Below, piece after piece: positions 61,867 through 64,000 of a stretch of 64,000 nucleotides of DNA. The stretch is from Prevotella sp. UBA746 (GTDB lineage: Bacteria > Bacteroidota > Bacteroidia > Bacteroidales > Bacteroidaceae): the NCBI GenBank assembly GCA_002298545.1, contig DBKQ01000028.1, positions 49,917-113,916 of the forward strand, given 5' to 3'. Position 1 is the first letter of the stretch. The number at the start of each line of letters is the position of its first letter. Under the pieces are notes generated by a model. It was not told the origin of the DNA. It did no database searches and was given only the letters and a program-made list of their open reading frames with translations. The position numbers and the translations under genes were made by a program.

Positions 61867-62829
61867 ATGAGAACATTCCTAAATGTAGATGACCTTGGCA
61901 ACCTCGAACAGGCACTTGCCGAGGCAAGAGAAGTAAAAGCCAACCGTTTCGGATATCAACATCTGGGCAAGAACAAGACCCTGTTGATGATATTCTTCAA
62001 CAATAGTCTTCGTACTCGTCTCAGCACACAGAAGGCGGCTATGAATCTTGGTATGAACGTCATGGTGCTCGACGTGAATGCCGGGGCATGGAAGTTAGAG
62101 ACAGAGCGTGGAGTTATCATGGACGGCGACAAGAGCGAGCACCTGCTCGAGGCAATACCCGTGATGGCAAGCTATTGCGACCTTATCGGAGTGCGCAGCT
62201 TTGCCGGACTCGCCGACCGCGATTACGACTATGCCGAAACCGTATATAACCAGTTTGTGAAATATAGCGGCAAACCGGTTTTCGCTATGGAGACAGCCAC
62301 CGTGCACCCGCTCCAGGCATTTGCCGACCTTATAACAATCGACGAGCACAAGACGAAGCAACGCCCAAAAGTCGTCCTTACATGGGCTCCGCATTGCCGT
62401 GCCCTTCCACAGGCAGTGCCAAACTCCTTTGCGCAGTGGATGAACAAGGCAGATGTTGATTTCGTCATCACCCATCCTCACGGCTATGAACTCGACCCGA
62501 AATTCGTGGGCGATGCGAAAGTGGAGTACGACCAGATGAAAGCCCTTGAGGGAGCCGACTTCGTATATGCCAAAAACTGGAGCTGTCCGGGAGTAACCAA
62601 TCCGGACGACTACGGAAAGATACTCTCGAAAGACATGTCGTGGACAATCGACGACCGCCACATGGCAGTAACCGACAACGGCAAGTTCATGCACTGTCTG
62701 CCGGTACGTCGCGGACTCATCGTAACCGACGACGTGATAGAGAGTGCCAACTCGCTCGTAATTCCCGAGGCGGCAAACCGCGAGATATCGGCAGAGGTAG
62801 TAATAAAACGAATGCTCGAGAGTCTCTGA
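61867..62829 (+). CDS. argF': N-succinylornithine (or N-acetylornithine) carbamoyltransferase
   Basis: 320 residues. The carbamoyl-phosphate loop reads NNSLRTRLSTQ in place of the usual STRTR, as in the Bacteroides SOTCase/AOTCase group; Trp75 (AGAWKLE) and HCLPVRRG are kept. Residue 90, which is Pro in characterised SOTCase and corresponds to Glu92 in AOTCase, is Ser here (GDKSEHLLEAIPV). Substitution of that Glu by small residues is reported to favour succinylornithine, so SOTCase is more likely. It acts in arginine synthesis by an acylated route. Stands alone; no other arg gene is adjacent. Confidence 0.9.
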   Translation: MRTFLNVDDLGNLEQALAEAREVKANRFGYQHLGKNKTLLMIFFNNSLRTRLSTQKAAMNLGMNVMVLDVNAGAWKLETERGVIMDGDKSEHLLEAIPVMASYCDLIGVRSFAGLADRDYDYAETVYNQFVKYSGKPVFAMETATVHPLQAFADLITIDEHKTKQRPKVVLTWAPHCRALPQAVPNSFAQWMNKADVDFVITHPHGYELDPKFVGDAKVEYDQMKALEGADFVYAKNWSCPGVTNPDDYGKILSKDMSWTIDDRHMAVTDNGKFMHCLPVRRGLIVTDDVIESANSLVIPEAANREISAEVVIKRMLESL

Positions 62830-62876
62830 CAACAAAAAAACTCAACAAAAAGCTCTCACTTATAAAATAAAATTCT

Positions 62877-62884
62877 TACTTTTG
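62877..62884 (+). promoter_or_regulatory. -7 box of pta
   Basis: TACTTTTG at 62877-62884, about 76 bases before the ATG at 62961. Confidence 0.5.
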
Positions 62885-62960
62885 CAAGGTATCAGCGATG
62901 CACATAGTCTACACCGCCGAATCTAATAGAAAAAACAAACTTATTAAAATACAATAAATC

Positions 62961-63974
62961 ATGGATTTAGTACAATCAATCATCGAACGCGCAAAAAGCA
63001 ACAAGCAGCGCATCGTGCTCCCGGAGGCAACAGAGGAGCGTACACTTAGAGCAGCCGACCAGGTATTGGCTGACGATATCGCTAACCTTATTCTTATCGG
63101 TAACCCAGACGAGATACATGCTCTCGCAGAGAAGTGGGGACTGAAAAACATTGACAAGGCAACCCTTATCGACCCAGAGAATAACCCTAAGAGCGAAGAG
63201 TATGCTGCCCTCTTGGCAGAGCTTCGCAAGAAGAAGGGCATGACAATAGAGCAGGCTCGCGAACTCGTGAAGAACCCTCTCTACCTCGGCTGCATGATTA
63301 TCAAGACAGGCGATGCCGACGGACAGATTTCAGGTGCGCTCAGCACAACAGGCGACACCCTTCGCCCTGCACTCCAGATTATCAAGTGTGCTCCTGGCAT
63401 CACATGCGTGAGCGGTGCAATGCTCCTCATCACAAAGCAGCCACAGTATGGTGAGAACGGTGTATTGGTAGTAGGCGACGTTGCCGTTACCCCAATGCCA
63501 GACGCACAGCAGTTGGCACAGATTGCAGTTTGCACAGCCCAGACAGCAAAATCTGTTGCAGGCTTCGCAGACCCACGTGTAGCAATGCTTAGCTTCTCAA
63601 CAAAGGGCAGTGCAAAGCACGAGGTAGTAGACAAGGTGGTTGAGGCTACAAAGCTGGCAAAGGAACTCGCTCCGGAGTTGAAGATAGACGGTGAGCTTCA
63701 GGCAGATGCAGCCCTCGTTCCGTCGGTAGGCGAGAAGAAGGCACCGGGCAGCGACATCGCCGGCAAGGCAAACGTGCTCGTATTCCCATGCCTCGAAGTA
63801 GGAAACATTGCCTACAAACTTGTTCAGCGTCTTGGTGATGCCGTAGCTCTCGGACCAATCCTCCAGGGTATCGCACGCCCGGTAAACGACCTGAGTCGCG
63901 GTTGCTCCGTAGACGATATCTACAAGATGGTGGCAATCACAGCTTGCCAGGCAATGGACGCTAAAAAGCAGTAA
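62961..63974 (+). CDS. pta: Phosphate acetyltransferase
   Basis: 337 residues, the short single-domain Pta. Start [34 protein letters not shown]; signature parts [44 protein letters not shown] and [48 protein letters not shown]. Converts acetyl-CoA and phosphate to acetyl phosphate and CoA; normally paired with ackA, which would lie beyond the window end. Confidence 0.96.
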   Translation: MDLVQSIIERAKSNKQRIVLPEATEERTLRAADQVLADDIANLILIGNPDEIHALAEKWGLKNIDKATLIDPENNPKSEEYAALLAELRKKKGMTIEQARELVKNPLYLGCMIIKTGDADGQISGALSTTGDTLRPALQIIKCAPGITCVSGAMLLITKQPQYGENGVLVVGDVAVTPMPDAQQLAQIAVCTAQTAKSVAGFADPRVAMLSFSTKGSAKHEVVDKVVEATKLAKELAPELKIDGELQADAALVPSVGEKKAPGSDIAGKANVLVFPCLEVGNIAYKLVQRLGDAVALGPILQGIARPVNDLSRGCSVDDIYKMVAITACQAMDAKKQ

Positions 63975-64000
63975 ATGAAGAATGAAGAATGAAGAATGAA
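63975..64000. repeat. GAAGAAT simple tandem repeat at the window end
   Basis: Right after the pta stop, ATGAAGA units repeat at 7 bases to the end of the window; a comparable simple repeat (GAATTAGG) follows the ABC exporter at 12090-12127. Confidence 0.6.

Overview
The window looks like a chromosomal segment of a Bacteroidales bacterium, most likely Prevotella or a close relative. The evidence is a SusC/SusD pair, many promoters with the Bacteroidetes TAnnTTTG -7 box (often with TTG about 20 bases upstream), an N-succinylornithine-type carbamoyltransferase, secreted proteins with Prevotella-like C-terminal sorting tails, and a Bacteroidales-style double-glycine peptide cluster. No rRNA, tRNA or CRISPR array was seen.

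Layout. 1-3.7 kb: truncated AAA-ATPase gene with an upstream repeat array, two glycosyltransferases, and a small secreted Lys/Cys-rich protein. 3.9-14.8 kb: core genes (M23 peptidase; recG-ispD-DJ-1-pdxJ operon; nadK; ABC exporter; thioredoxin-like protein; obg; pgeF). 15.0-15.55 kb: remnant of a DUF4143 ATPase. 15.7-21.8 kb: a visibly A+T-rich RiPP cluster (precursor, radical SAM/SPASM enzyme, outer-membrane protein, C39-peptidase ABC transporter). 22-57 kb: pectin-utilisation genes (pectinesterase, pectinesterase-pectate lyase fusion, PKD-type surface protein, SusC, SusD, repeat surface protein, GH28) interrupted by a DUF1016 nuclease, a membrane AraC regulator, gdhA, rlpA, two toxin-antitoxin modules, a MATE transporter, an L,D-transpeptidase, an esterase and two AAA-ATPase units. 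57-64 kb: PEP-synthase-like protein with receiver domains, candidate small RNA, HTH protein, thioredoxin-like lipoprotein, carbamoyltransferase and pta.

Two things stand out. First, the RiPP precursor at 15722-15967 has eight cysteines spaced exactly five residues apart after a GG leader, in a compact four-gene operon with its own promoter. Second, the orphan AAA-ATPase genes look like cargo of an undescribed mobile unit. Each lies next to its own array of short repeats placed at or just upstream of its promoter. Two of these units (41.2-42.85 kb and 46.8-48.7 kb) sit between duplicated copies of the 3' end of the gene they interrupt. In the first case the duplication is a perfect 62-bp direct repeat, and both the ATPase and the MATE transporter use one copy, in different frames, as their C-terminus.

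Pectin logic (inference): GH28, CE8 and PL1 activities de-esterify and cut homogalacturonan outside the cell or at the surface, SusD and SusC bind and import the oligomers, and the propeller-AraC protein near the first pectinesterase may be the sensor.
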